From: Bacillota bacterium
Lineage (GTDB): Bacteria > Bacillota > Clostridia > Acetivibrionales > Acetivibrionaceae
NCBI GenBank assembly: GCA_023421115.1
Contig: JAEZUI010000164.1
Location: 1 to 11,620, forward strand
DNA length: 11,620 bases
Direction: 5' to 3'
How positions within the stretch are numbered: the first letter of the stretch is position 1; each line of letters starts with the position of its first letter. The notes under the pieces are model-generated. The model had not been told where the DNA came from. It saw only the letters and a list, made by a program, of their open reading frames with translations, and did not search any database. A program made the translations under genes and the position numbers. Shown here piece after piece: positions 1-6,882 of the stretch.

Positions 1-75
1 CCTCCACTTGCATTTGGTATCACTCACACAAGCTTCACCAGCCAAAAATGTAACTCTTCCGTAGAAAAGAAACAT
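1..75 (-). CDS. Possible partial leftward ORF at window edge
   Basis: On the minus strand, an ATG at 73-75 opens a frame of 25 codons that runs off the left edge without a stop. A GTG at 88-90 is in the same frame, five codons further upstream. The peptide contains the short stretch FLAGEACVSDTKCKW, which I cannot assign to a family. It lies about 40-50 nt downstream of a good leftward promoter, but no well-spaced ribosome binding site precedes either start; the only purine-rich stretch, AGAAGGA near 106-112, is too far from both. It could be the first codons of a real gene, or untranslated leader of a longer leftward transcript. Support is weak. Confidence 0.2.
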   Translation of the reverse strand, partial: MFLFYGRVTFLAGEACVSDTKCKWR

Positions 76-121
76 TAATAATATATGCACTTAGTACATT
101 AATTATCCTTCTTACAACTTC

Positions 122-149
122 ATTATAACACATAAAAAAACTTTTTCAA
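122..149 (-). promoter_or_regulatory. Leftward sigma-A-type promoter
   Basis: Read on the minus strand, a -35 TTGAAA (144-149) and a perfect -10 TATAAT (122-127) are separated by 16 nt, just short of the ideal 17. Transcription would start near 115 and run off the left edge. This is the best promoter match I see in the window. It would drive whatever lies left of this region, diverging from the integrase. Confidence 0.55.
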
Positions 150-443
150 TGATAAGTTTGATTTTCATACGGATATAAAAGCCTATTATTAAACCTGTAA
201 TGATAATGTTACATAAAGTTTAGCAGAATGATTCCATGTGGTCAATATCAAATCTCTTACTTACTTTTAATTAAAGCAAACTAACTAGTTATTTTTCATA
301 ATACATAAATAAGTCTATTGGAAAATTCAATTTATCTTGATGTATTGTATAACTTTCTATAAACTCTCAATATGAGTTTTGATATAAAAAACAAGAAATA
401 AAACTCGTAAAGTCTAATCTATATTAACCCAAAGGAGATTTTT
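150..443. other. Non-coding AT-rich leader between left promoter and integrase
   Basis: I see no gene on either strand in this stretch. Near its right end lies a small set of repeats: AAACTC at 361-366, GAGTTT at 374-379, and AAAACTC again at 400-406. The first two form a 6-bp inverted repeat with a 7-nt loop. They lie between the likely integrase promoter region and its start codon, so they could be an operator or a leader hairpin. A rightward promoter is plausible but poor: TTGATG at 337-342 and TATAAA at 358-363 with a short 15-nt spacer, or TATAAC at 348-353. No attachment-site duplication could be recognised. Confidence 0.35.
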
Positions 444-1367
444 ATGACAAAATTACAAAGTGTAATCCCTGAATACTTATCATATTGCAAAAACCAAAAA
501 AGACTTGATCCAAAGACCGTTAAAGCTTACCGCATTGACTTATCACAATTTATCCAGTATTGTTCAAATGACTTTCTTTCTTACACCAATATTGCTGTAA
601 TGGAAGAATTTATTTCAAATTTACATCAAACATATAAGCCCAAAACTGTTCGTCGTAAAATAGCAACAATAAAAGCATACTTTCACTATTTGGAGTATAA
701 GGATTACATTGATATCAATCCTTTCAACAAACTTCAAATAAATTTCCGTGAACCAAATATACTTCCAAAAACAATACCAATGCATGTCATTGAAACGCTT
801 CTTAAATCACTTTATTATCAACAAAAACAAGAAAGAACAGAGTCAAAAAAAAGATATATTACTCGTGATATCGCTGTAATTGAATTATTGTTTTCAACCG
901 GAATTCGGATTTCCGAATTATGTTCACTCAAAATTTCTGATGTTGATATCATTGAAAAAACCATATTAATCTATGGCAAAGGTTCAAAAGAGAGACGTCT
1001 TCAAATCGGAAACTCTGATGTTTTAAATGCATTAATCATATATCAAGATACTTTCAAAAATGAATTAGAAAATTCGGACTATTTTTTTATCAACCGTTAT
1101 AGTAATCGCCTATCAGAACAATCCATTCGAAATATGATTGTCAAATATTCGAAACATGCTTCTATAAAGTTACACATTACCCCTCATATGTTCCGACATT
1201 CATTTGCTACGTATTTATTGGAAGAAGATGTTGATATCCGATATATACAGGAAATGCTAGGGCACAGTTCTATCCATATAACAGAAATATATACACACGT
1301 AACAATGGCTAAACAAAAAGATATACTTACAACCAAGCATCCGCGAAACCATTTAATAATTAGATAA
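444..1367 (+). CDS. Tyrosine recombinase / integrase (XerC/XerD-like)
   Basis: The 307-residue protein has the size and two-domain plan of XerC/XerD-type tyrosine recombinases, which cut and rejoin DNA at short paired sites through a 3'-phosphotyrosine. Residues 1-95 form the SAM-like core-binding domain. The catalytic domain follows, with every active-site residue recognisable: Arg155 in TGIRISEL, Lys179 in GKGSK, His248 and Arg251 in HMFRHSFA, His274 in MLGHSS, and nucleophile Tyr283 in EIYTHV. The ATG is preceded by AGGAG at 433-437 with good spacing. It lacks the N-terminal arm-binding extension of lambda-type phage integrases, so a small element, cassette or inversion recombinase fits better than a classical phage integrase. 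Its substrate is unknown. The nearest palindromic candidate site lies 79 bp past its stop, at 1446. The frame is intact, so the enzyme is probably active. Confidence 0.95.
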   Translation: MTKLQSVIPEYLSYCKNQKRLDPKTVKAYRIDLSQFIQYCSNDFLSYTNIAVMEEFISNLHQTYKPKTVRRKIATIKAYFHYLEYKDYIDINPFNKLQINFREPNILPKTIPMHVIETLLKSLYYQQKQERTESKKRYITRDIAVIELLFSTGIRISELCSLKISDVDIIEKTILIYGKGSKERRLQIGNSDVLNALIIYQDTFKNELENSDYFFINRYSNRLSEQSIRNMIVKYSKHASIKLHITPHMFRHSFATYLLEEDVDIRYIQEMLGHSSIHITEIYTHVTMAKQKDILTTKHPRNHLIIR

Positions 1368-1445
1368 ATTAAAATCCATTTTAGTGATTACTCTTACATG
1401 TGTTATGTGGTAGTTATTATTCTCTTCAAATTTTCCATAAATGCC

Positions 1446-1482
1446 GCTAATGAAGGATAATCTGATATTATCCTTTATTAGC
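1446..1482 (+). repeat. Palindrome, copy 1 (upstream of TIR operon)
   Basis: Two 16-nt arms, 1446-1461 and 1467-1482, are inverted complements except for one G-T pair (1452/1476) and enclose the 5-nt loop CTGAT. Copy 2 at 5599-5639 has the same arms and the reverse-complement loop. Read toward the downstream gene, both copies have loop CTGAT. There is no U-tract after the stem, so it is a poor intrinsic terminator for the integrase. It lies 60-96 nt before the TIR start codon, where an operator, a leader element or a recombinase site would fit. An extended -10-like TGTGATAAT follows at 1492-1500, which would place the right arm over the -35 region. Confidence 0.9.
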
Positions 1483-1491
1483 TATTGAGTT

Positions 1492-1500
1492 TGTGATAAT
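1492..1500 (+). promoter_or_regulatory. Candidate extended -10 for the TIR/STAND operon
   Basis: The string TGTGATAAT matches the extended -10 pattern TGnTATAAT with one substitution. It lies 42 nt before the preferred ATG at 1542. No good -35 lies 17 nt upstream; that position falls in the right arm of the palindrome, consistent with a repressor or activator binding there. Alternatives in the same stretch are TTGAGT (1485-1490) with TATGAT (1505-1510) at a short 14-nt spacing. This is a weak call made by eye. Confidence 0.3.
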
Positions 1501-1541
1501 ACATTATGATTCATTAAATGTTATATATTGGAGGAAAAGTT

Positions 1542-2369
1542 ATGATTAATGAGAATGATTTTGATTTTGCATTTTCTTTTGCGGGAGAAGACCGCGAAAT
1601 TGTTGAAAAAATTTATAATAGACTAGAAACAGAAGGTATTCGTGTTTTCTATGACAATGCCTATGAATCAGAGTTAGTTGGAAAAGATCTTTATAGTACA
1701 CTTAGAAATCTATACAAAAATCAAGCTAAATTTATTGTATGTTTTATATCAGAATATTATGCAAAAAAAATATGGACTAACCTTGAATTTACTGCAGTAA
1801 AAGAACGTTTCATGTCTACTTTTTTTGCCAGTGATTTTCTAATACCAATCATTATAGGAGACACAGACATTTTAGAAGATATTCCTACTTTTGTTGGTTA
1901 TTATGTATACCAGTCTATTGATGAAACTGTTGAAATGTTAAATCGAAAAATAACTTCATCGATACAAGAAGACCATTTAATTACTAATGTTAATAAAGGC
2001 ATTAATTATATATGTTCGCAGATTTATAAAAACCTAAAGACCAAAGCTAATGTAGTGATGATTGAGGAAAATCAAATTATAGTAAGTTATGATGGACAGA
2101 TGATTACATATTTGTTTTCTAGCGATACTGTATCCCAAACGCCATGTATACTTGTAAAAAAAGGTATAGGTAAAATAAATCATCAAGATTTTGACATAGA
2201 ACTTTTTCCTTCAATTATTATCACTTGGGAAAAAAACGATTACTTGTTATTTTCAATACATGAATTTAATAGTGTTGTCAGCAGACCTAAGAATAAGAAG
2301 TCACTGAGTGAAACAATTAAATATATTTCATCAATAGTTGAAAAAGAAACTGGGGGAATTATATATTGA
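1542..2369 (+). CDS. TIR-domain protein, effector partner of STAND-like ATPase
   Basis: I prefer the ATG at 1542 (275 aa) because GGAGG at 1530-1534 sits 7 nt ahead of it; the in-frame ATG at 1518 lacks a site. Residues 6-140 form a TIR domain: opening strand FDFAFSFAGEDR, GIRVFYD, and a region around KIWTNLEF where Glu82, four residues after Trp78, is in the position of the catalytic glutamate of NAD-cleaving TIR enzymes. In bacterial defence such TIR domains degrade NAD+ or make cyclic ADP-ribose signals. Residues 145-275 form a second, partly beta-rich domain I do not recognise. The stop TGA overlaps the TTG start of the next gene by 4 nt, so the two are translationally coupled. The pairing suggests that the ATPase senses infection and switches the TIR enzyme on; that is inference. 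No membrane segment or signal peptide is evident. Confidence 0.85.
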   Translation: MINENDFDFAFSFAGEDREIVEKIYNRLETEGIRVFYDNAYESELVGKDLYSTLRNLYKNQAKFIVCFISEYYAKKIWTNLEFTAVKERFMSTFFASDFLIPIIIGDTDILEDIPTFVGYYVYQSIDETVEMLNRKITSSIQEDHLITNVNKGINYICSQIYKNLKTKANVVMIEENQIIVSYDGQMITYLFSSDTVSQTPCILVKKGIGKINHQDFDIELFPSIIITWEKNDYLLFSIHEFNSVVSRPKNKKSLSETIKYISSIVEKETGGIIY

Positions 2370-4597
2370 ACAACAAAAAGGTAGATACTTATATTAAGTG
2401 TGGCGAAAAGGGTGTAGGAAAAACCACTTTTGTGAAACAAATATGGGAACGACATATTTTTATAGATTGCGGAAATCCTCTTAATCAGTGTAAAACATTA
2501 GGAGCTCTGTTTTTTGCACTTAATTGCATTTATGACAAAATCACAGACGATCAGCCAACTATAATCACTCATTTGCATAAAGCAATTCAAGATGGATATG
2601 TCCTTATTCTAGATGAAGCAGAACATATAACCCCAGAACTACTTAAAATCATTGTTAACAGTGCAATTATGTTCGGAGATAGCACTATTGTTTTTACATT
2701 TGATTTTGATAATGAACATCTATATGAGTCAAAAATCTTTCGCCTATTGATAGAATGGGATATTGTATCAGTAAATAATCTGATTGAAAATTTTTCAGCC
2801 AGTACCCATTCATTTGTGAATTTTATTGATGATTGCCAATATGGATTATCTGGAACATTAAAAAAAGAACTTATTGAAATCTCAAATCATAATTTCATTA
2901 ATCTAAAAAATCTAATATGGCTTATCAAGAATAAACAATCTGATTTAGACAAAATAAGTGAGGACGTAATCACTGAATACTCATATTATTTAGTTGAAGA
3001 CAAGTTACGTAATTTACCTACAGATTTGTTAGATATACTTAAGAAATCTTCCTTGATAGGTGAAATGTTCCAAAGGTGTATTCTTGAATCATCTGATGGA
3101 TTCCATTTTTTAGGTGTTAAAGATTATCTAAAAAAACTTGAGGCAACAAATCAGTTTATTCAAAGTTATTTGGATAATGATGTTTACAAATTTGTAACAA
3201 GCGAGATATACAGTGGCATTAAAAATAGTATTGAACCACATGAAAAATTGGAATCGCAGAAAATACTACTTCATTACTATATGTCAAAACTAAAAATAGG
3301 ACAGGAAAAGGACAATATATTTGAATATCTTATACCACTCAAGCGTTTATCATATGAGATCAATGATCAAGAAATCATGTTTTTCGTAGATAAAAAATTA
3401 CTATTCCATTATATAACAGTTGGAGATATATCAAAAGCTCGTGAGACACTAAAAGATTTACTCGTATATTGTAAAGAGAACACAGATGATCGTATGCTTT
3501 ATGTATTCCTTAGCTATTACAAAATAAACCTTGATCTTAATGTTCGTGATTTTAATACTGCCTTAATCCAAATTCATAAAATGCAAAGAGAGTTTTATAA
3601 CAGCAATTTTTATTTACAATATTATTATACTAGAAGTTTGTATGGCATTGGAGATATTGATACTGCATATAGGGAGATATCTATGCTTAAAGATGCGTTA
3701 AAAGCAACTTCAAGTAAAGCCACAGAAAATCAACCTATTTACGCACTTACATATTCGCTGTATGCTACGATTCAGCATCATTTTGGAATCGAAGATTTAG
3801 GTAATAAATATTATAGTCTTGCCTTAAAACATGCAGAGGCTAAATTAAAAGATAAATCAATTTATTATGAAATTTTAAAAAAGTGTGATATGTATTTCGA
3901 TTTTAAAATTTCGTATCCTTTATTGTTAGAGAGTATTTCATATTTTGAATCAGTAGGAAAATTATATGATGCTGCTGAAATTTATGTAAATATAGCTACA
4001 GAAATGATATTCAATGATGTTGAAAATATTAATCAGGCTAAACGTTATTTCGAAAACGCAAGAAAAATATTTTCCAATACACCTAATGAAAATTTAGCCT
4101 ATGTACAAAATAATTGGGCATTGTTGCATATCATTCAATATGGGGATTTCCAAGCAGCTTTAGGCTTACTGGAAAAATCACTATTGGTTGGTATGTCAGA
4201 TTTTACGTATATGACAATATACTTAAATATATGTATGTGCTATTTAAATGTTTATAGTTATGATAAAGCAGAATTTATACAAGCATATGAAATGTTTAAT
4301 AAATACCATATGGCAATTGCATCTCGTGAAAATTCTACACAATATGAAAACCTATATAAAAAGCTTTTAGATATTCTGATTATGGAACGACAAGGTAAAT
4401 GTCAGGATATCGTTGTACAAATAGACGATATCCTATCAAATTCACTAGACCAATTTTTTTATCCTGTACTTATTGATATTAAAACAAGAAATTCACAATC
4501 TATTAATTGTATAAGGAAATATAATGATAATAATGTTTTATATCAAACTTTTAATATGTACAAAATATTTATGGCTGAATTTAGATTTTGGGAATAG
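2366..4597 (+). CDS. STAND-like P-loop ATPase with C-terminal TPR-like repeats
   Basis: This 743-residue protein starts at a TTG overlapping the TIR stop, with GGGGGA at 2353-2358 as ribosome binding site. Walker A is GEKGVGKTT (residues 13-21) and Walker B is LILDEAEH (80-87). FTFDFDNE, just downstream, sits where a sensor strand is expected. Residues about 100-290 look like the helical and winged-helix part of AAA/STAND ATPases. From about 300 to the end the sequence is alpha-helical with repeated aromatic/Ala spacing, like TPR or similar solenoid repeats, the usual ligand-sensing tail of STAND proteins. The P-loop begins almost at the N-terminus, so there is no fused effector domain; the separate upstream TIR protein would supply it. 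The closest known logic is that of NLR-like bacterial sensors such as Avs, where effector and sensor are normally one chain. The 3' end overlaps the convergent ligase gene by 17 nt. What it senses cannot be read from the sequence. Confidence 0.75.
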   Translation: MNNKKVDTYIKCGEKGVGKTTFVKQIWERHIFIDCGNPLNQCKTLGALFFALNCIYDKITDDQPTIITHLHKAIQDGYVLILDEAEHITPELLKIIVNSAIMFGDSTIVFTFDFDNEHLYESKIFRLLIEWDIVSVNNLIENFSASTHSFVNFIDDCQYGLSGTLKKELIEISNHNFINLKNLIWLIKNKQSDLDKISEDVITEYSYYLVEDKLRNLPTDLLDILKKSSLIGEMFQRCILESSDGFHFLGVKDYLKKLEATNQFIQSYLDNDVYKFVTSEIYSGIKNSIEPHEKLESQKILLHYYMSKLKIGQEKDNIFEYLIPLKRLSYEINDQEIMFFVDKKLLFHYITVGDISKARETLKDLLVYCKENTDDRMLYVFLSYYKINLDLNVRDFNTALIQIHKMQREFYNSNFYLQYYYTRSLYGIGDIDTAYREISMLKDALKATSSKATENQPIYALTYSLYATIQHHFGIEDLGNKYYSLALKHAEAKLKDKSIYYEILKKCDMYFDFKISYPLLLESISYFESVGKLYDAAEIYVNIATEMIFNDVENINQAKRYFENARKIFSNTPNENLAYVQNNWALLHIIQYGDFQAALGLLEKSLLVGMSDFTYMTIYLNICMCYLNVYSYDKAEFIQAYEMFNKYHMAIASRENSTQYENLYKKLLDILIMERQGKCQDIVVQIDDILSNSLDQFFYPVLIDIKTRNSQSINCIRKYNDNNVLYQTFNMYKIFMAEFRFWE

Positions 4598-5567
4598 ACT
4601 GTCGTTTACATGCCTCTGAGACTATCTTTTCTAAAGTCTGAGCAAATGTATAATTATACTGTTGCCCTACAATATCAAATGAACCTCCTTGAAATAAGGC
4701 TGGCAGTGGATTAATCTCTATAAAGTATATCTGATTGTCTGAAGACATTCTAAAGTCGAAGCGAGCAAAGTCATAACATCCAATTGCTTGAAATAAACTG
4801 ACACAAATATCTTTGTACTGATTTACTATTTGAGGTGGAAGTTCAAGCAGAATATTATGATAATCACCAAACATTTTTGTATCAACGTCTAGCCAAAAGT
4901 GATCATTTTTTTGAATATCAACAGTTGTTATACCAAACATCATATTTTCTGGATCATTACCTATTAATGGAACTGTAATTTCTTTACCTAAAATAAATTC
5001 TTCACAAAGAATAGGACTATTATATTTTTCAAGAAGGCAAATTGCTTCTGTACAGGCTTCTTTATGAGTCTTGCATACTACAATTCCAGAACTATTGCCT
5101 TCAAAATTTGGTTTTAAAATTAATGGACACCTTAATTTTTTTATATTCTGATGAACATTTTGTTTTAATTCTCCAGTAGTAACGACATAAAAATCAGGCG
5201 TAAGTATTCCGAGGTGCCGTGCTAAAATTTTAGTGAGTCTCTTATCAAGGGTCAAAGATAAACCAAACGAATCTGTTCCTATATATGGAATACCTCTAAT
5301 TTCGAGTAAAGACGGAAGTAACCCTTCTCGATTTCTTGATTGAACTCCCTCGACTGTATTATATACTAAGTCGCATGAAAACAAACCAGATTTAATCTGG
5401 TGTAAAACATGTTCTGCATTTCCTAAAAGTTCAACTTTGTGCCCCAATGATTCGAATTCTCGTTTGAGGACGTTTATTGCAGATAATTCAGCAAAGTCAA
5501 AATGCAACTTGCTATCATTTCCTAGATTATACATATCTGATGTATCATAGGCAATTCCTATTTTCAT
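4581..5567 (-). CDS. ATP-grasp ligase, D-Ala-D-Ala ligase-like
   Basis: The start ATG at 5567 (328 aa) is chosen for its strong AAGGAGG site (5577-5583); an in-frame ATG at 5633 lies inside the palindrome and lacks one. The fold is that of D-alanine-D-alanine ligases: N-terminal MKIGIAYD strand, a central stretch ending RGIPYIGTDSFGLSLTLDK with Lys109, and the ATP-grasp domain with LKPNFEGNSSG (Lys152), EEFILGKEITVPLIG, and the metal-binding residues Asp271, Glu284 and Asn286 in RFDF and IEINP. The usual Ddl motif near the N-terminus (GG-S-E) is not visible, so its substrate is probably not the cell-wall dipeptide. Such enzymes join a carboxylate to an amine through an acyl phosphate. It is convergent with the STAND-like gene and shares its palindromic leader element with the TIR operon. 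A part in self-marking, nucleotide or peptide modification is possible but unproven; it might also be an antibiotic- or peptide-type ligase. Confidence 0.8.
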   Translation of the reverse strand: MKIGIAYDTSDMYNLGNDSKLHFDFAELSAINVLKREFESLGHKVELLGNAEHVLHQIKSGLFSCDLVYNTVEGVQSRNREGLLPSLLEIRGIPYIGTDSFGLSLTLDKRLTKILARHLGILTPDFYVVTTGELKQNVHQNIKKLRCPLILKPNFEGNSSGIVVCKTHKEACTEAICLLEKYNSPILCEEFILGKEITVPLIGNDPENMMFGITTVDIQKNDHFWLDVDTKMFGDYHNILLELPPQIVNQYKDICVSLFQAIGCYDFARFDFRMSSDNQIYFIEINPLPALFQGGSFDIVGQQYNYTFAQTLEKIVSEACKRQSIPKI

Positions 5568-5598
5568 GTATATATTCCTCCTTCCAAAACGCATTAAG

Positions 5599-5639
5599 TA
5601 GCTAATGAAGGATAATATCAGATTATCCTTCATTAGCTA
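5599..5639 (-). repeat. Palindrome, copy 2 (upstream of ATP-grasp gene)
   Basis: The arms TAGCTAATGAAGGATAAT (5599-5616) and its exact inverted complement (5622-5639) form a perfect 18-bp stem around ATCAG. In the sense of the leftward ATP-grasp gene the loop reads CTGAT, as in copy 1 relative to the TIR gene. The element ends 31 nt before the ATP-grasp start codon and begins 45 nt after the thymidylate-synthase-like stop. No U-run follows the stem, so a plain terminator is unlikely. If a promoter lies in 5640-5684, the stem would be in the transcript leader and act as RNA; if the GATAAT within the stem is the -10, it would be an operator. Confidence 0.92.
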
Positions 5640-5684
5640 TAATAGCAAACTATTTTATATAAATAAACCATGAAAATCTTTTGA

Positions 5685-6689
5685 CTAATAATTGTATTTA
5701 AATTTCTTACTAGCCCACCTCTCCCACATAGTAACATACGATTTATTTGTACATTCTTCTATCAGATTTTTGGTCAAGTCATCATATTTCTTTTTCTGTG
5801 CTCTATATGTACCAATAATAAGCATAATATTGTCATATGCTTCATATCCTGAATCTATTTGAGATAAAGAATGAATTTCTTTTTCTGTTAGATTATTTAC
5901 AGTTAATCCTTTCATTCTATAAAATATTTCTTTAAATAATTTTTCGGATTCACTTTTGTTGACCGACAAGCTATCGCTATTCCTTATCTCTCCTTCTTCT
6001 CCAATTCCAATTTTATCTGTATCACGAGCGTATAAATGTAAACTATCACTATAATGATTATATGAGCCTAAATTTAATTCAAGCCAACCAGCTAGGATTT
6101 CCTGCAATCCAGTAAATTGAACAAAATTATATGGCATACCTAGCAAAACGTCATTACTGCGCATTATTTGAGACCACTCTAACTTTCCATTCCTGACCTT
6201 TAGTAATGAACAGATATTACATGGTATATCCTCATCTTGCGGAGTTCCATTATTGATTGGAAAATCCACTCTTGTATCATAAATCTGCATTACTACCTGT
6301 CGGCTTTCTGGAATAGTTTGTAACGCTTCGTACGCCTTCTCAATTTGGTCAAAACCAAAGTGTGATCTTATTCTCTTTCCGTACGCTCCATGATAAATCT
6401 CACTTTTACCCGCAAATTTTTCTAAGCTAGGATTCCACGTATTTATTATATCAGACTTCTCTTCTCCATTTATAATCCATACTAACTCAGCCAAGGCATA
6501 TCCTATACTTATTGGAGGAATCCGATTGTAAATCCATTTTTGTTGCGGTTCTTCTATTGAGACAAATGTATGTAATAACTCAAACACATCACCAGTTCTT
6601 CCACTCTGAGAATATTCTTGTTTTTGTAATAGCTTTATAGCTTTTTCCCATACTTCATTCGCCGTTTTTCCTGAAATAAATTCAGCCAT
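5685..6689 (-). CDS. Divergent thymidylate synthase / dUMP hydroxymethylase family
   Basis: I place the start at the ATG at 6689 (334 aa), preceded by GGGGGA at 6695-6700; an in-frame ATG at 6716 lies inside decayed duplicate sequence. The thymidylate synthase fold is clear: RTGDVF (31-36), AELVWIINGE with Glu68, ESRQ with the phosphate-binding Arg130, nucleophile Cys157 in DIPCNIC, RSNDVLLGMPYNF (177-189) with pyrimidine-binding Asn188, and LHLY with His218 and Tyr220. Asn188 indicates a uracil rather than cytosine substrate. Two things are odd: the usual PCH is PCN, and the last 100 or so residues do not resemble the conserved C-terminal end of housekeeping ThyA. It may therefore make a modified dUMP (for example 5-hydroxymethyl) rather than dTMP. 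It follows kinase and HMUDK-type genes on the same strand, supporting a nucleotide-modification role. Its first seven residues match those of the SLOG pseudogene at 8090, pointing to recombination at its 5' end. Confidence 0.88.
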   Translation of the reverse strand: MAEFISGKTANEVWEKAIKLLQKQEYSQSGRTGDVFELLHTFVSIEEPQQKWIYNRIPPISIGYALAELVWIINGEEKSDIINTWNPSLEKFAGKSEIYHGAYGKRIRSHFGFDQIEKAYEALQTIPESRQVVMQIYDTRVDFPINNGTPQDEDIPCNICSLLKVRNGKLEWSQIMRSNDVLLGMPYNFVQFTGLQEILAGWLELNLGSYNHYSDSLHLYARDTDKIGIGEEGEIRNSDSLSVNKSESEKLFKEIFYRMKGLTVNNLTEKEIHSLSQIDSGYEAYDNIMLIIGTYRAQKKKYDDLTKNLIEECTNKSYVTMWERWASKKFKYNY

Positions 6690-6860
6690 TCCAGTCCCCC
6701 TTCCCCCAAATGCCAATGTGACTATTTATTCCCCACTTAGGAGGATAAAAATTTTCTATACTTCCCATATTCCGCTCCACATATTGTTGCTTTATTAGCT
6801 TTCTTCCAATTCATTCTCTTGCTAATCTGCAACGTACCTAATAATATCTTCGTATTTATA
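6671..6860 (+). repeat. Direct repeat, left copy (flanks Thoeris remnant)
   Basis: This is the left copy of an interrupted direct repeat with 8071-8389. It covers the first codons of the thymidylate-synthase-like gene, its ribosome binding site, and the decayed end of the HMUDK-helical gene. Similarity fades left of about 6671, within the shared codons for MAEFISG. The left copy lacks 127 nt present in the right copy. The two copies bracket the ThsB gene and the SLOG pseudogene, so recombination between them would delete both. Confidence 0.85.
6707..6860 (-). pseudogene. Decayed duplicate of the end of the HMUDK-helical gene
   Basis: This stretch between the ThsB-like gene and the thymidylate synthase homologue is a broken copy of the 3' part of the gene at 8105-9082. 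Positions 6809-6860 match 8338-8389 with 4 differences in 52. After a deletion matching 8211-8337 (127 nt), the copy resumes and matches the end of the gene, including 44 identical bases (6720-6763 against 8122-8165). Translated in the parent frame it contains several stops, beginning soon after the residues equivalent to EDIIRYVA. It has no function as protein. It shows that the gene now upstream of the Thoeris remnant once lay directly ahead of the thymidylate synthase gene, or that the end was duplicated when the remnant entered. Confidence 0.88.
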
Positions 6861-6882
6861 AAATTTTCCCACACTTGAACTC

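Noticed and set aside
101..111. AATTATCCTTC, a possible third half-copy of the palindrome
   Set aside because: Only about 10 bases match one arm and there is no opposite arm; it can be explained as a purine-rich leader motif on the minus strand.
361..406. CRISPR-like or att repeats from AAACTC/GAGTTT units
   Set aside because: The units are only 6-7 nt with irregular spacing; no CRISPR array, tRNA or rRNA is recognisable anywhere in the window.
1446..1482. Rho-independent terminator of the integrase gene
   Set aside because: The stem is long but AT-rich, and no run of T follows it in either direction.
2240..2455. Leftward frame of 71 codons
   Set aside because: It overlaps the TIR/ATPase junction on the other strand, has no ribosome binding site and no recognisable domain.
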